Shown: positions 54,726 through 62,740 of the stretch, in pieces
How positions within the stretch are numbered: the stretch's first letter is position 1
How the letters are laid out: each line of letters begins with the position of its first letter
Origin: CAINVV01 sp964528535
Lineage (GTDB): Bacteria; Bacteroidota; Bacteroidia; Bacteroidales; Prolixibacteraceae
Direction: 5' to 3'
Assembly (NCBI GenBank): GCA_964528535.1
Contig: CAZGSQ010000006.1
Location: 7,016-71,015 of the forward strand
DNA: 64,000 nucleotides
Program-made: the position numbers and the translations under genes
The notes under the pieces: generated by a model
What the model was told of the DNA's origin: nothing
What the model saw: only the letters and a program-made list of their open reading frames with translations
Database searches by the model: none

Positions 54726-55994
54726 TTAACGCTCAATGGTTTGAGACCTGTTTGGACCAACTGAAACGATAGTGATCGGCACTTTGAGGTACTCTTCGAC
54801 AAAGTGGATGTAGGAGGTAAGCTGTTTTGGGAATTTTGAAGTATGGTCAACCTCGGTTAAATCTGTTTTCCATCCATCTAACACTTCATATTGTGGAATA
54901 ACTTGATCGTCAATTTCATTGGGGAAATCCTTTGTAATTTTTCCTGCGATGGAATAGGAGGTACAAATCTTTATATCTTCAAATTTATCCATTACATCAG
55001 CTTTCATCATGATCAGATCTGTTACGCCATTGATCATGATGGCGTAGCGGAGGGCAACAAGATCGAGCCAACCGCACCTTCGCGGCCTTCCGGTAGTTGA
55101 ACCATATTCATTTCCGATTTTGCGAAGTGTATCTCCTGTTTCATCAAGCAATTCGGTAGGGAAAGGGCCACTTCCAACCCTTGTACAATACGCTTTGAAG
55201 ATTCCATAAACCTTCCCGATTTTATTGGGGGCAATTCCCAGTCCGGTGCAGGCACCAGCCGTGATGGTGTTCGATGAAGTTACAAAAGGGTAGGAACCAA
55301 AATCGATGTCGAGCATGGTGCCTTGAGCCCCTTCTGCGATAATCGATTTGCCTGCCAAAAGCTGTTCATTGATAAAATGTTCGCTGTCGATCAGCTGGAA
55401 TTTTTTGATCACTTCTATTCCTTCAAACCACTCTTTTTCATAATCATGAAGCGCTTCTTCGTAATCGAAATGATAAAATTTAGTAAGCATCTCTGCATGT
55501 TGCGCTACCCTCGACTGGTATTTCTCATTGAAATTGTGCAGTATGTCGCCGATTCGCAACCCGTCCCTGCCAATTTTATCCCGGTAGGTGGGTCCGATGC
55601 CCTTGAGCGTTGACCCGATCTTGCCGGCTCCTTTGGCATTTTCGGATGCTGCATCCAGCAAACGGTGGGTCGGAAGGATCAGGTGGGCTTTTTTGGAGAT
55701 GTACAATGTCTTGGTGAGGTCGAAACCAATATTCATCAAAGAATCTATCTCCTTTTTGAAAATAGAAGGATCGATAACCACCCCATTGCCAATGATGTTG
55801 ATCTTGTCACCCCTGAAGATGCCCGACGGAATGGTATGCAAGACATGCTTGATGTTGTTGAATTCCAGTGTATGGCCTGCATTGGGACCTCCCTGAAAAC
55901 GGGTGATGACATCATATCTTGGTGTAAGCACATCCACTACTTTTCCTTTTCCTTCGTCTCCCCATTGGAGACCTAACAATACATCAACTTGCAT
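54726..55994 (-). CDS. purA: Adenylosuccinate synthetase
   Basis: A 422-residue purine enzyme converting IMP, aspartate and GTP to adenylosuccinate. The P-loop GLQWGDEGKGKVVDVL is at residues 8-23, and GPNAGHT, GIGPTYRDK, EGAQGTMLDIDFG and TTGRPRRCGWLDLVALRYA follow as expected. pncB begins one base after its stop. A Fur-family gene lies upstream on the same strand, with a strong hairpin in the gap at 56110-56147. Confidence 0.97.
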   Translation of the reverse strand: MQVDVLLGLQWGDEGKGKVVDVLTPRYDVITRFQGGPNAGHTLEFNNIKHVLHTIPSGIFRGDKINIIGNGVVIDPSIFKKEIDSLMNIGFDLTKTLYISKKAHLILPTHRLLDAASENAKGAGKIGSTLKGIGPTYRDKIGRDGLRIGDILHNFNEKYQSRVAQHAEMLTKFYHFDYEEALHDYEKEWFEGIEVIKKFQLIDSEHFINEQLLAGKSIIAEGAQGTMLDIDFGSYPFVTSSNTITAGACTGLGIAPNKIGKVYGIFKAYCTRVGSGPFPTELLDETGDTLRKIGNEYGSTTGRPRRCGWLDLVALRYAIMINGVTDLIMMKADVMDKFEDIKICTSYSIAGKITKDFPNEIDDQVIPQYEVLDGWKTDLTEVDHTSKFPKQLTSYIHFVEEYLKVPITIVSVGPNRSQTIER

Positions 55995-56109
55995 CTGATT
56001 TCTTTATTTAGAGATTAGACAAAAACACACAAAATTAAGCCAAATTTGGCAGAATTGAGCATGATTTCAGATAAGGTGCGAGGAATAATGCACAATCGGT
56101 GGTTCATTA

Positions 56110-56147
56110 CTTGATTGTCCTGCTAAGGTATGCAGGAGGCAATCAAG
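56110..56147. other. Inverted repeat between the Fur-family gene and purA
   Basis: CTTGATTG (56110-56117) pairs with CAATCAAG (56140-56147), and TCCTGC (56118-56123) with GCAGGA (56132-56137), leaving an eight-base loop and two unpaired G. There is no T-run on either strand, so a standard terminator is unlikely. It could be a regulator site or leader structure for purA. Confidence 0.5.
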
Positions 56148-56260
56148 ATGTCAAACGAAAGCCTTGGTGCAATCATTTGAATGCCTGGTGTATCTAAAAC
56201 TGTCTGGATTGCAGCATCTCCTGAGGGGACAAATAAATTTTAATGCCTATTTTCCATCAC

Positions 56261-56707
56261 TTACTTTGTCTCATCCGACTCTCCATAGAGATAGAGTGAG
56301 TGGTGCGAAAGTTTAAAATTATGCAGTGCACAAGCATCTTCAATGATTTGTCTGATGCGCTCATCGTGGAATTCAGTTACTTTCCCGGAACGAATGTCAA
56401 TCAAGTGATCGTGTTGGGTGGTCGCCAGGGTCTTCTCAAATTGGGCTATATTTTTACCAAACTGATGTTTTACCACCAATTTACAATCCAGCAATATCTC
56501 GATTGTGTTGTATAGAGTCGCTCTGCTGACGCGGTAATTCTTATTTTTCATTGAGATGTAAAGCGTCTCAATATCAAAATGCCCATCACGTGAGTAGATC
56601 TCGTCAAGGATGGCATATCGCTCAGGCGTCTTGCGATGCCCGTTTCTTTCAAGGTATTCGGTGAAGATATTCTTGACCGTTTCTTTATTTTTCTGTATGC
56701 TATTCAT
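56261..56707 (-). CDS. fur: Fur-family transcriptional regulator lacking the structural zinc cysteines
   Basis: A 148-residue metal-responsive repressor-type protein. The winged helix spans about residues 15-85 (HRKTPERYAILDEIYSR, RVSRATLYNTIEILLDCKLV). The dimer domain has the metal-site segments GHFDIE and QHDHLI. Where most family members have a CxxC for structural zinc, this one reads DIRSGKV, so that site is absent, and only one cysteine (in ALH-region CALHN) remains nearby. Whether it senses iron, peroxide or something else cannot be told. A promoter lies at 56733-56764 and a palindrome immediately upstream of the start at 56708-56720. Confidence 0.9.
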   Translation of the reverse strand: MNSIQKNKETVKNIFTEYLERNGHRKTPERYAILDEIYSRDGHFDIETLYISMKNKNYRVSRATLYNTIEILLDCKLVVKHQFGKNIAQFEKTLATTQHDHLIDIRSGKVTEFHDERIRQIIEDACALHNFKLSHHSLYLYGESDETK

Positions 56708-56720
56708 ACTTAAACTAAGT
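56708..56720 (-). promoter_or_regulatory. Palindrome at the Fur-family gene start, possible operator
   Basis: ACTTAAACTAAGT has perfect five-base arms around AAC and directly touches the start codon, downstream of the -7 box. An autoregulatory binding site is inferred. Confidence 0.4.
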
Positions 56721-56732
56721 TAAAATAGAGTG

Positions 56733-56764
56733 TAAAGATAATTTATTTTTTAGGAATGTGACAA
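56733..56764 (-). promoter_or_regulatory. Promoter of the Fur-family gene
   Basis: On the reverse strand TTG (56762-56764) is followed after 21 bases by TATCTTTA (56733-56740), one mismatch from the -7 consensus. Confidence 0.55.
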
Positions 56765-56966
56765 TCTGTGCTACAAAAGAGGGGAACGATCGAAAAATAA
56801 ATGTATCATTTTGATATTTAATAATATAAAACTAAAATATTTTTTCAATTCCAACAGAATGCCACATTTCTATCATTTTTTTTACCTTGTATATTCGGTC
56901 ATGAAAAGCCTCACAAACGATCTGATTTGGATTTTAATATTTTTTATTTGGTTGTAAATGAGAGTT

Positions 56967-58649
56967 CTAATTTATTTTTTTCATGGTTTCATGCTCAATA
57001 ATTTGGCCAAATTGAGAATATTGGTCAAACAACAGCTTGTACTTCTCGACGTTAGCTGGTATTGGGAGGTATTCGGTTTCGAATCCACTGCCCATGGCCT
57101 TTTGGGCCTCCGAAATAGTGGAATAGAGACCTCCTACCACGGCAGCCGCCATGGCGCTTCCCAAGGCGCAGGCTTGTTCGCTTCTGGCTACCAGGATTGG
57201 TTTGTTGATCACATCAGCCACTACCTGCATCACGAATTTCGATTTTTTGGCCACCCCGCCCAAGGCAATTACGCCTTCGATTGGAATTCCCTCTTCGGTG
57301 AAGCGATCGATGATTTTTTTCGATCCGAAGGCAGTAGCTTCAACCAATGCCCGAAAGATCCCCGGTGCATCGGAACCCAGATTTAGTCCGAAAAGGGCTC
57401 CTTTCAACAATTGATTGGCATCGGGCGTTCTGCGACCGTTCAACCAGTCGAGCGCAAGGATTCCTGTCTCACCAATTTGAATTTTTTCAGCTTCAACAGT
57501 CAGCCAGGGAATCATTTCATCAGCTAGCTCAGTAATTAAAGTGGTTTTCGTGGCTTCATCCAGAAGCATCGACTGATTGATGAGCGCTTCAGCAGGTCCA
57601 AGTAAAATATTTCTAAACCATGCATAGACATCGCCAAAGGCTGATTGGCCGGCTTCCAGTCCCAACATTCCCGGCACAACTGATCCATCTACCTGCCCGC
57701 AAATGCCTTTGACGAATTTTCCACCTACCTCTTCGGAGGGGGCAATCAGGATATCGCAGGTGGAGGTCCCCATGATTTTACTCAGGAAATAGGGTTTAAT
57801 CTCACCCCCGAGTGCGCCAATGTGGGCATCAAACGATCCTGTTCCGACCGCAACATTTTCATTTAACCCAAGTCGTTCGGCCCATTCGGCAGTTAGATTT
57901 CCGGCTTTGATGTCGCAGGTAAAGGTTTCTGTGAACAATCGTTCCCGTAAACCTGAGAGCAGCGGATCAAGTTTTTGGAGAAATGCTTCTGAGGGTAATC
58001 CATCAAATTCGGCATGCCACATGGCTTTGTGACCGGCGGCACACCTGCTTCTTTTCATCTCAACCGGGTTTGTATTTCCTGTCAGCAAAGCTGGAATCCA
58101 ATCGCAATGCTCTACCCATGAAAAAGCAGCTTTTCGCACCCGGTCATCTTCGCGTAAAACGTGCAGGATCTTGGCCCAAAACCATTCAGAGGAGTAAATA
58201 CCCCCCTCAAATTTCGTATAGTCAGTACCACCCCAATTTTTGGCCAATTTGTTGATCTCTTCTGCCTCAGAGGTACCGGTGTGGTCTTTCCAGAGAACAA
58301 ACATCGCGTTGGGATTTTCGGCAAACTCCGGCTTCAAGGCCAAGGGTGTACCATGGATGTCGACAGCAACCGGAGTTGAACCTGTTGTGTCAATGGAGAT
58401 AGCGATAACATTTTTGGCGATATTTTGCGGTGCCTTCGATAGAACTTCCACGATCGTTTTTTCAATTCCTTCCAAATAGTCCAAAGGATGCTGACGGAAG
58501 CGGTTGTTGAGCGGGTCACAATATTTTCCTGATTTCCAACGGGGATAATAAAAAACTCCGGAAGAAATCTCCTGGCCATTTGATGCATCGACAAGCACAG
58601 TTCTGACTGAATCTGTACCGTAATCTACTCCTATCGTATACTTAGACAT
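56967..58649 (-). CDS. araB: Ribulokinase (FGGY family)
   Basis: A 560-residue cytoplasmic kinase phosphorylating L-ribulose in arabinose breakdown. VDYGTDSVRTVLVDASNG begins the ATP-binding fold; IDTTGSTPVAVD, WKDHTGTSEAEEIN, GGIYSSEWFWAKILH, and CDWIPALLTGNT are typical of AraB. The C-terminal part has GTGSFDAHIGALGG, MGTSTCDI and LDWLNGRRTPDANQ, and ALGGVAKKSKFVMQVVADV. It is the last of the araD-GH2-araB genes on the reverse strand, 59 bases from GH2. L-arabinose isomerase is not in the window and may lie beyond the contig end. Confidence 0.95.
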   Translation of the reverse strand: MSKYTIGVDYGTDSVRTVLVDASNGQEISSGVFYYPRWKSGKYCDPLNNRFRQHPLDYLEGIEKTIVEVLSKAPQNIAKNVIAISIDTTGSTPVAVDIHGTPLALKPEFAENPNAMFVLWKDHTGTSEAEEINKLAKNWGGTDYTKFEGGIYSSEWFWAKILHVLREDDRVRKAAFSWVEHCDWIPALLTGNTNPVEMKRSRCAAGHKAMWHAEFDGLPSEAFLQKLDPLLSGLRERLFTETFTCDIKAGNLTAEWAERLGLNENVAVGTGSFDAHIGALGGEIKPYFLSKIMGTSTCDILIAPSEEVGGKFVKGICGQVDGSVVPGMLGLEAGQSAFGDVYAWFRNILLGPAEALINQSMLLDEATKTTLITELADEMIPWLTVEAEKIQIGETGILALDWLNGRRTPDANQLLKGALFGLNLGSDAPGIFRALVEATAFGSKKIIDRFTEEGIPIEGVIALGGVAKKSKFVMQVVADVINKPILVARSEQACALGSAMAAAVVGGLYSTISEAQKAMGSGFETEYLPIPANVEKYKLLFDQYSQFGQIIEHETMKKIN

Positions 58650-58708
58650 TTTGAATTATTAAATATGTTTATGATGTTTGGAAAGCTTAGATGAGTACAA
58701 AAGTTGTT

Positions 58709-61462
58709 TTAATCTCCAAAATGAAAGAGGAGTTTGCCCGAAAGATCTTTACCTGACGGTTGGTAGTCGTTGCGTTGACTATTCGGTCCTTCGTTTTCGG
58801 CTTTCGTAAATTTTGTACCGATGGCACTGATCCCATGTAGAACAGATATCTGTCCGGAAGGAAAAGGAGGAATTACCCCACCTTTTGCAAATTTAGCCTG
58901 TTTAGGTGTAAATAGGTGAAGGTACAAATCGGAAGTTGCAGAAACGATGGTGAATGGAAGCTCCTTTGTTTGAACCTGCACAGCATAAAAATTGGCGTAA
59001 TAACCTTTGAACTCTGGATAATCCCAGGATTCTCCTGTGATGGTATTGTTGTATTTTTTGCTGTAAATGCCAAATTCTGTGCCTTTTAGTCGATTTTTCC
59101 AAACATGGTACGGACCATTGGCAAGCAAAGTTGCTCCAGTTACCAAGTTCTCAGGATAATCAAAGGTTATTCCGGCAAAATCTGTTTTACCGGTCGGATG
59201 ATACTGGTAATCAAGTTCAAGCCAGCCACCTGGCCACATGGTCCATCTCGCAAAACATTGAGGAGATTTGTTGTAGCTGATTTCTACGGAATAATTTTTG
59301 CCAGATTGAATCAGACGTAATTCTTTATAAATGAGGGTATCACCTGCAAAAGTAGGTCCATTTTTCAGTGGAAGGAGTTTTCCGTTGACCTTGACCTCGG
59401 TCATCAAGCCTGTCTTCTTGCTGAACTGAACCGTGGACCTCCCGGCAGATAGATAGACAAAATCCTCTTTTTCGAATCCTTTGACCTCCTCTGAAGTAAA
59501 TTTAAGAATTCTGTTTTTCAGTACATCGGGTGTGCTGATATTCCATGACCATCTGTTGATTTGTCGCCCAAAAGGATCTGTTGCAGTGAGGTACAAAACA
59601 TCTGATTCTTGCCAACTGTTTGGTAATTCGATTTTTAAAATGCCACTGTCGCCTGCTGCGATAGGGTTTGTCAGTACTTTTAATGGAATTTTATTTAAAC
59701 CAAAAGCAGGAAAATCACCGGTGAATCTTACAAGTTCGCCATCGAATTTGCATTGGCTTAAGTTGGTGTAAAGGAATCTGTTGGTTACCCTGATATTGCC
59801 AGTAAATTGGTTGCCCAATTGAGTTGTCAGCACGTGAACCGGCGACCAGATTTCCTTGATGGTGTAGAAGCTGCCTTCCTTCTCCCGGTAGGGTCCCAGA
59901 ATCCCGTCAGGGGCGTTGTTCCCGTGCGTATCGATAGAATCCTTCAGATCTTTTCGCACAATTCCTTCGTCGGCAAAAACCCACAGGAATCCTCCCGCAG
60001 CCAAAGGTTTCGAACTCATCAGGTTCCAGTAATCATCGAGACCGGCTCCCAGGCCACCGTCATACAAGCCATGCAAAAATTCTGTCGGAAAATAGATCAA
60101 ATTGCCTGTATTCAGTGCATTGTCAACATACTTGTAGCCCGGATAATGTTTGGTGTCGGTTCCATTAAGTTTGGCCCAGGGTTCAATCACTACACGTTTC
60201 TGGGGATCATATTTGGCATATTCATCACGCAGATCTTTGTTGAATCCTCCTTCATTTCCATTGTCCCACAACAAGATGGAGGGGTGGTTGACATCACGTT
60301 CGACCAGTTCTTTTACCAATTTTTTGCCTACCTCGGTACTGTAATTGGCCTGCCAACCCGTTAGTTCGTCGAGCACAAACAGACCCAATGAATCGCAGAC
60401 ATCCAGGAAATGCTGGTCGGGTGGATAATGGCTCATCCGCACCGCGTTCATGTTCATATCCTTCATCAGGTTAACATCCTTGATACTCAGCTCCTTACTA
60501 CTACATCGTCCGGAAGTGGGCCAGGCGGTATGCCGACAAACTCCACGGAAGATTATTTTTTTGTCGTTGACATAGATTCCGTCATTCAGTTTTACCTCAA
60601 CAGTTCTGAATCCAAAGCGCTGTTTGACTTGATGAATAATTTTTTTACCCTCTTTTAGGCTGATTACTACATCATAGAGATTTGGTGTTTCCGGATTCCA
60701 AAGAGCAGGGGTGTTGACTGATCCTGTGATCTTAACCTGATCCTGATTTGGAGACAAGGAAATCTGAACCGATGCCCCTACCGCTTTCCCACCTATCGAT
60801 TGTACTCTTGCTTCAATCGTTTTAGTCTTTGAGATTCCGCTAAGATAGGCGTTGATCTGGTAAGAACCATCTGCCTTGGCATCGATGGCAACCCGGTCTA
60901 TATATTCAATTGGATAAGCTTCCAGATAGACAGGTCTGTAGATTCCGCCAAAGACCCAGAAGTCACCCCTACGCTCGGCTTTGTTGACACTCAAATCGGA
61001 GGACTCCTTGCTGACATTGACTTCCAGAAGGTTTAAACCACCGGCATGAACCAATTCGGTAACATCATATTTGAAACGGTAAAAGGAACCCTGGTGGGTT
61101 ATTCCTGCCGACTTTCCATTTATTTTTACCTCAGTGTCTGTCATCGATCCTTCGAAAATCAGGTTTATCTTCTTCTTTTTCCACGACTTTGGTACCTGAA
61201 ACTGATATTTGTAGAGGCCTTTCTCGTCGTTGAATACCTTTTCGTTCTGACCGTAGTTAAATGCGCCGAACCCTTGAAATTCCCAGTGTCCTGGAACCTG
61301 AATGGTTGACCATCTGCCACTGTTGAGGCCTTTGGTACAAAAGAAATCCCAGGTGACAGTGTGATCCTTATCAATGCCGGAAAGGTATTGAATATCAGTT
61401 TTTTGGGACATAGAGAGAACTGAATAGAGGCAAAGCAAACTGAGTGAGATTAACTTTTTCAT
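58709..61462 (-). CDS. Secreted GH2 glycoside hydrolase (beta-galactosidase-like)
   Basis: A 917-residue exported enzyme (signal peptide 1-19). Domains in order: sugar-binding jelly-roll (about 35-185, VPGHWEFQGFGAFNYGQNEKVF), immunoglobulin-like domain (186-290), and TIM barrel (about 292-590). The acid/base is Glu404 in WDNGNEGG and the nucleophile Glu461 in YFPTEFLHG. A long C-terminal beta region follows. Its place between araD and araB suggests it releases arabinose or galactose from arabinose-bearing glycans; GH2 includes beta-galactosidases and alpha-L-arabinopyranosidases, and the sequence alone does not decide. Confidence 0.88.
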   Translation of the reverse strand: MKKLISLSLLCLYSVLSMSQKTDIQYLSGIDKDHTVTWDFFCTKGLNSGRWSTIQVPGHWEFQGFGAFNYGQNEKVFNDEKGLYKYQFQVPKSWKKKKINLIFEGSMTDTEVKINGKSAGITHQGSFYRFKYDVTELVHAGGLNLLEVNVSKESSDLSVNKAERRGDFWVFGGIYRPVYLEAYPIEYIDRVAIDAKADGSYQINAYLSGISKTKTIEARVQSIGGKAVGASVQISLSPNQDQVKITGSVNTPALWNPETPNLYDVVISLKEGKKIIHQVKQRFGFRTVEVKLNDGIYVNDKKIIFRGVCRHTAWPTSGRCSSKELSIKDVNLMKDMNMNAVRMSHYPPDQHFLDVCDSLGLFVLDELTGWQANYSTEVGKKLVKELVERDVNHPSILLWDNGNEGGFNKDLRDEYAKYDPQKRVVIEPWAKLNGTDTKHYPGYKYVDNALNTGNLIYFPTEFLHGLYDGGLGAGLDDYWNLMSSKPLAAGGFLWVFADEGIVRKDLKDSIDTHGNNAPDGILGPYREKEGSFYTIKEIWSPVHVLTTQLGNQFTGNIRVTNRFLYTNLSQCKFDGELVRFTGDFPAFGLNKIPLKVLTNPIAAGDSGILKIELPNSWQESDVLYLTATDPFGRQINRWSWNISTPDVLKNRILKFTSEEVKGFEKEDFVYLSAGRSTVQFSKKTGLMTEVKVNGKLLPLKNGPTFAGDTLIYKELRLIQSGKNYSVEISYNKSPQCFARWTMWPGGWLELDYQYHPTGKTDFAGITFDYPENLVTGATLLANGPYHVWKNRLKGTEFGIYSKKYNNTITGESWDYPEFKGYYANFYAVQVQTKELPFTIVSATSDLYLHLFTPKQAKFAKGGVIPPFPSGQISVLHGISAIGTKFTKAENEGPNSQRNDYQPSGKDLSGKLLFHFGD

Positions 61463-61494
61463 GGTAATTTCCTTGTGCGATTTAATTTTGAATA

Positions 61495-62187
61495 CTATCT
61501 CTGTCCATAATAGGCATTTTTCCCATGCTTACGCAAGTAATGTTTGTCGAGCAGATATTGGTCGATATCTTGCAACTTGTTCATGGTCAGGGCATGATGA
61601 GCCATTTTTGCTACTTGTTCCAACACTACCGCATTGTGAACAGCCTCGAAGGCATCTTCTCCCCATGAAAATGGCCCGTGACCATGCACGAGAACAGATG
61701 GAACTGCCAGTGGATCAATGCTTTTTTCACCAAAGGTTGCTACGATCACTTTTCCAGTTTCGTGTTCATAATTGCCATTGACTTCTGCATCGGTTAACTT
61801 CCGGGTACATGGAATTTCTCCATAAAAATAGTCAGCATGCGTCGTTCCAAGGGCAGGGATGGGCATTCCCATTTGTGCCCAAGATGTAGCCCACTCGGAA
61901 TGGGTATGTACAACTCCTCCAGCTGATTTGAATTCCTTGTAGAGGATCAGATGGGTTGGGGTATCAGAGGATGGTTTTCGCTTTGAATCAACAGCTTTCC
62001 CTTCCAGGTCAACAAGCACCATGTCTTCCCAGGTCATTGTTTCGTAGGGTAAGCCACTTGGCTTGATGGCGAAGATACCCTTGTCACGGTCAATTTCAGA
62101 GACATTTCCCCAGGTGAAAATCACCAGGCCGTGCCTGACCAATTCAAGATTTGCTTCGAAAACGCGTTTTTTGAGTTCCTTATGCAT
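61495..62187 (-). CDS. araD: L-ribulose-5-phosphate 4-epimerase
   Basis: A 230-residue class II aldolase-like epimerase making D-xylulose 5-phosphate from L-ribulose 5-phosphate. The zinc ligands are visible in VVHTHSEWAT and VLVHGHGPFSWG; FTWGNVSEIDRD, IKPSGLPYETM and SSDTPTHLILYKEF are family segments. GH2 begins 32 bases downstream of its stop. The cassette with the four-helix-bundle gene separates it from the symporter gene upstream. Confidence 0.95.
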   Translation of the reverse strand: MHKELKKRVFEANLELVRHGLVIFTWGNVSEIDRDKGIFAIKPSGLPYETMTWEDMVLVDLEGKAVDSKRKPSSDTPTHLILYKEFKSAGGVVHTHSEWATSWAQMGMPIPALGTTHADYFYGEIPCTRKLTDAEVNGNYEHETGKVIVATFGEKSIDPLAVPSVLVHGHGPFSWGEDAFEAVHNAVVLEQVAKMAHHALTMNKLQDIDQYLLDKHYLRKHGKNAYYGQR

Positions 62188-62202
62188 TGGTTTACTTTTT
62201 AT

Positions 62203-62272
62203 GCCAAAAGCTAACAGCCAAAAGCTAACAGCTAAAAGCTATTAGCTATTAGCTTTTGGCTGTTAGCTTTTT
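62203..62272. repeat. Heptamer array with palindromic halves (GCCAAAA/GCTAACA), 10 units
   Basis: Ten seven-base units, all beginning GC: GCCAAAA, GCTAACA, GCCAAAA, GCTAACA, GCTAAAA, GCTATTA twice, GCTTTTG, GCTGTTA, GCTTTTT. The first and last parts are reverse complements, giving a perfect 23-base-pair inverted repeat (62206-62228 with 62249-62271) around a 20-base loop. The stop codon of the four-helix-bundle gene lies in its right part. The same family is at 62705-62732. Confidence 0.92.
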
Positions 62273-62631
62273 GATCCATTCAAATTGACTTTTGTATAAT
62301 ACACATTCAACATCTTTTGAAAAGATGATAGATCGGAAACAATTGACTCGTCAATAGAGTGATTTCCAATTGCTAAATTTCTGCATATTAATAGTTGCGT
62401 TTCAAGTTCAAATGAAGAACCTAATGCAATTTCAAGAAAATGTGCAAGTTCTTTGTCGCTTTTCCTGCTACATCCCTCGGCTATATTAGATGGCATCGAA
62501 ACGGCAGCCCGTGTAATTTGGGATCTAATTCCGAATTTTTCTTCTGATGGAAGACTTGCTGAGAAGCAATAAACATCTGTGACAATTCTCATTGACTTTT
62601 GCCAAATTTGCAATGTTCTAAAATTTCTCAT
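62263..62631 (-). CDS. Four-helix-bundle protein (S23/intervening-sequence protein family, Avd-like fold)
   Basis: A 122-residue protein of the family first found in inserted segments of 23S rRNA genes. Typical pattern: FRTLQIWQKSMRIVTDVYCF, SQITRAAVSMPSNIAEGCSRKSDKELAHFLEIALGS, and FELETQLLICRNL. The fold resembles the accessory protein Avd of diversity-generating retroelements; no reverse transcriptase is present here. The molecular role of free-standing copies is unknown, nucleic-acid binding being the usual suggestion. Heptamer repeats of one family flank it on both sides, and the TAA stop is inside the downstream array (AGC TAA). It is functionally foreign to the arabinose genes around it. 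Confidence 0.88.
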   Translation of the reverse strand: MRNFRTLQIWQKSMRIVTDVYCFSASLPSEEKFGIRSQITRAAVSMPSNIAEGCSRKSDKELAHFLEIALGSSFELETQLLICRNLAIGNHSIDESIVSDLSSFQKMLNVYYTKVNLNGSKS

Positions 62632-62704
62632 TTTTATGGATTATTAAGAAATTAATGATGATTCTATCTTAATAAAGTTACGATAAAATAGCGAAATGAG
62701 AAAA

Positions 62705-62732
62705 GCCAAAAGCTAACAGCCAACATCTAATA
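62705..62732 (+). repeat. Heptamer repeat upstream of the four-helix-bundle gene, 4 units
   Basis: GCCAAAA, GCTAACA, GCCAACA and TCTAATA, the first 19 bases identical to the start of the array at 62203. It ends eight bases before the stop codon of the symporter gene. Confidence 0.85.
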
Positions 62733-62740
62733 GCAGTTTT

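Larger units (their letters stand above)
62203..62732 (-). mobile_element. Candidate cassette: four-helix-bundle gene between direct heptamer repeats
   Basis: The segment is bounded by a 19-base exact direct repeat (GCCAAAAGCTAACAGCCAA at 62203-62221 and 62705-62723) and holds only the four-helix-bundle gene. It interrupts the arabinose genes araD and the symporter. It encodes no transposase or recombinase of its own. Calling it mobile is inference from structure and context. Confidence 0.35.

Noticed and set aside
54725..54850. Upstream extension of pncB
   Set aside because: It would overlap purA by over 120 bases; the ATG one base after the purA stop matches family starts.
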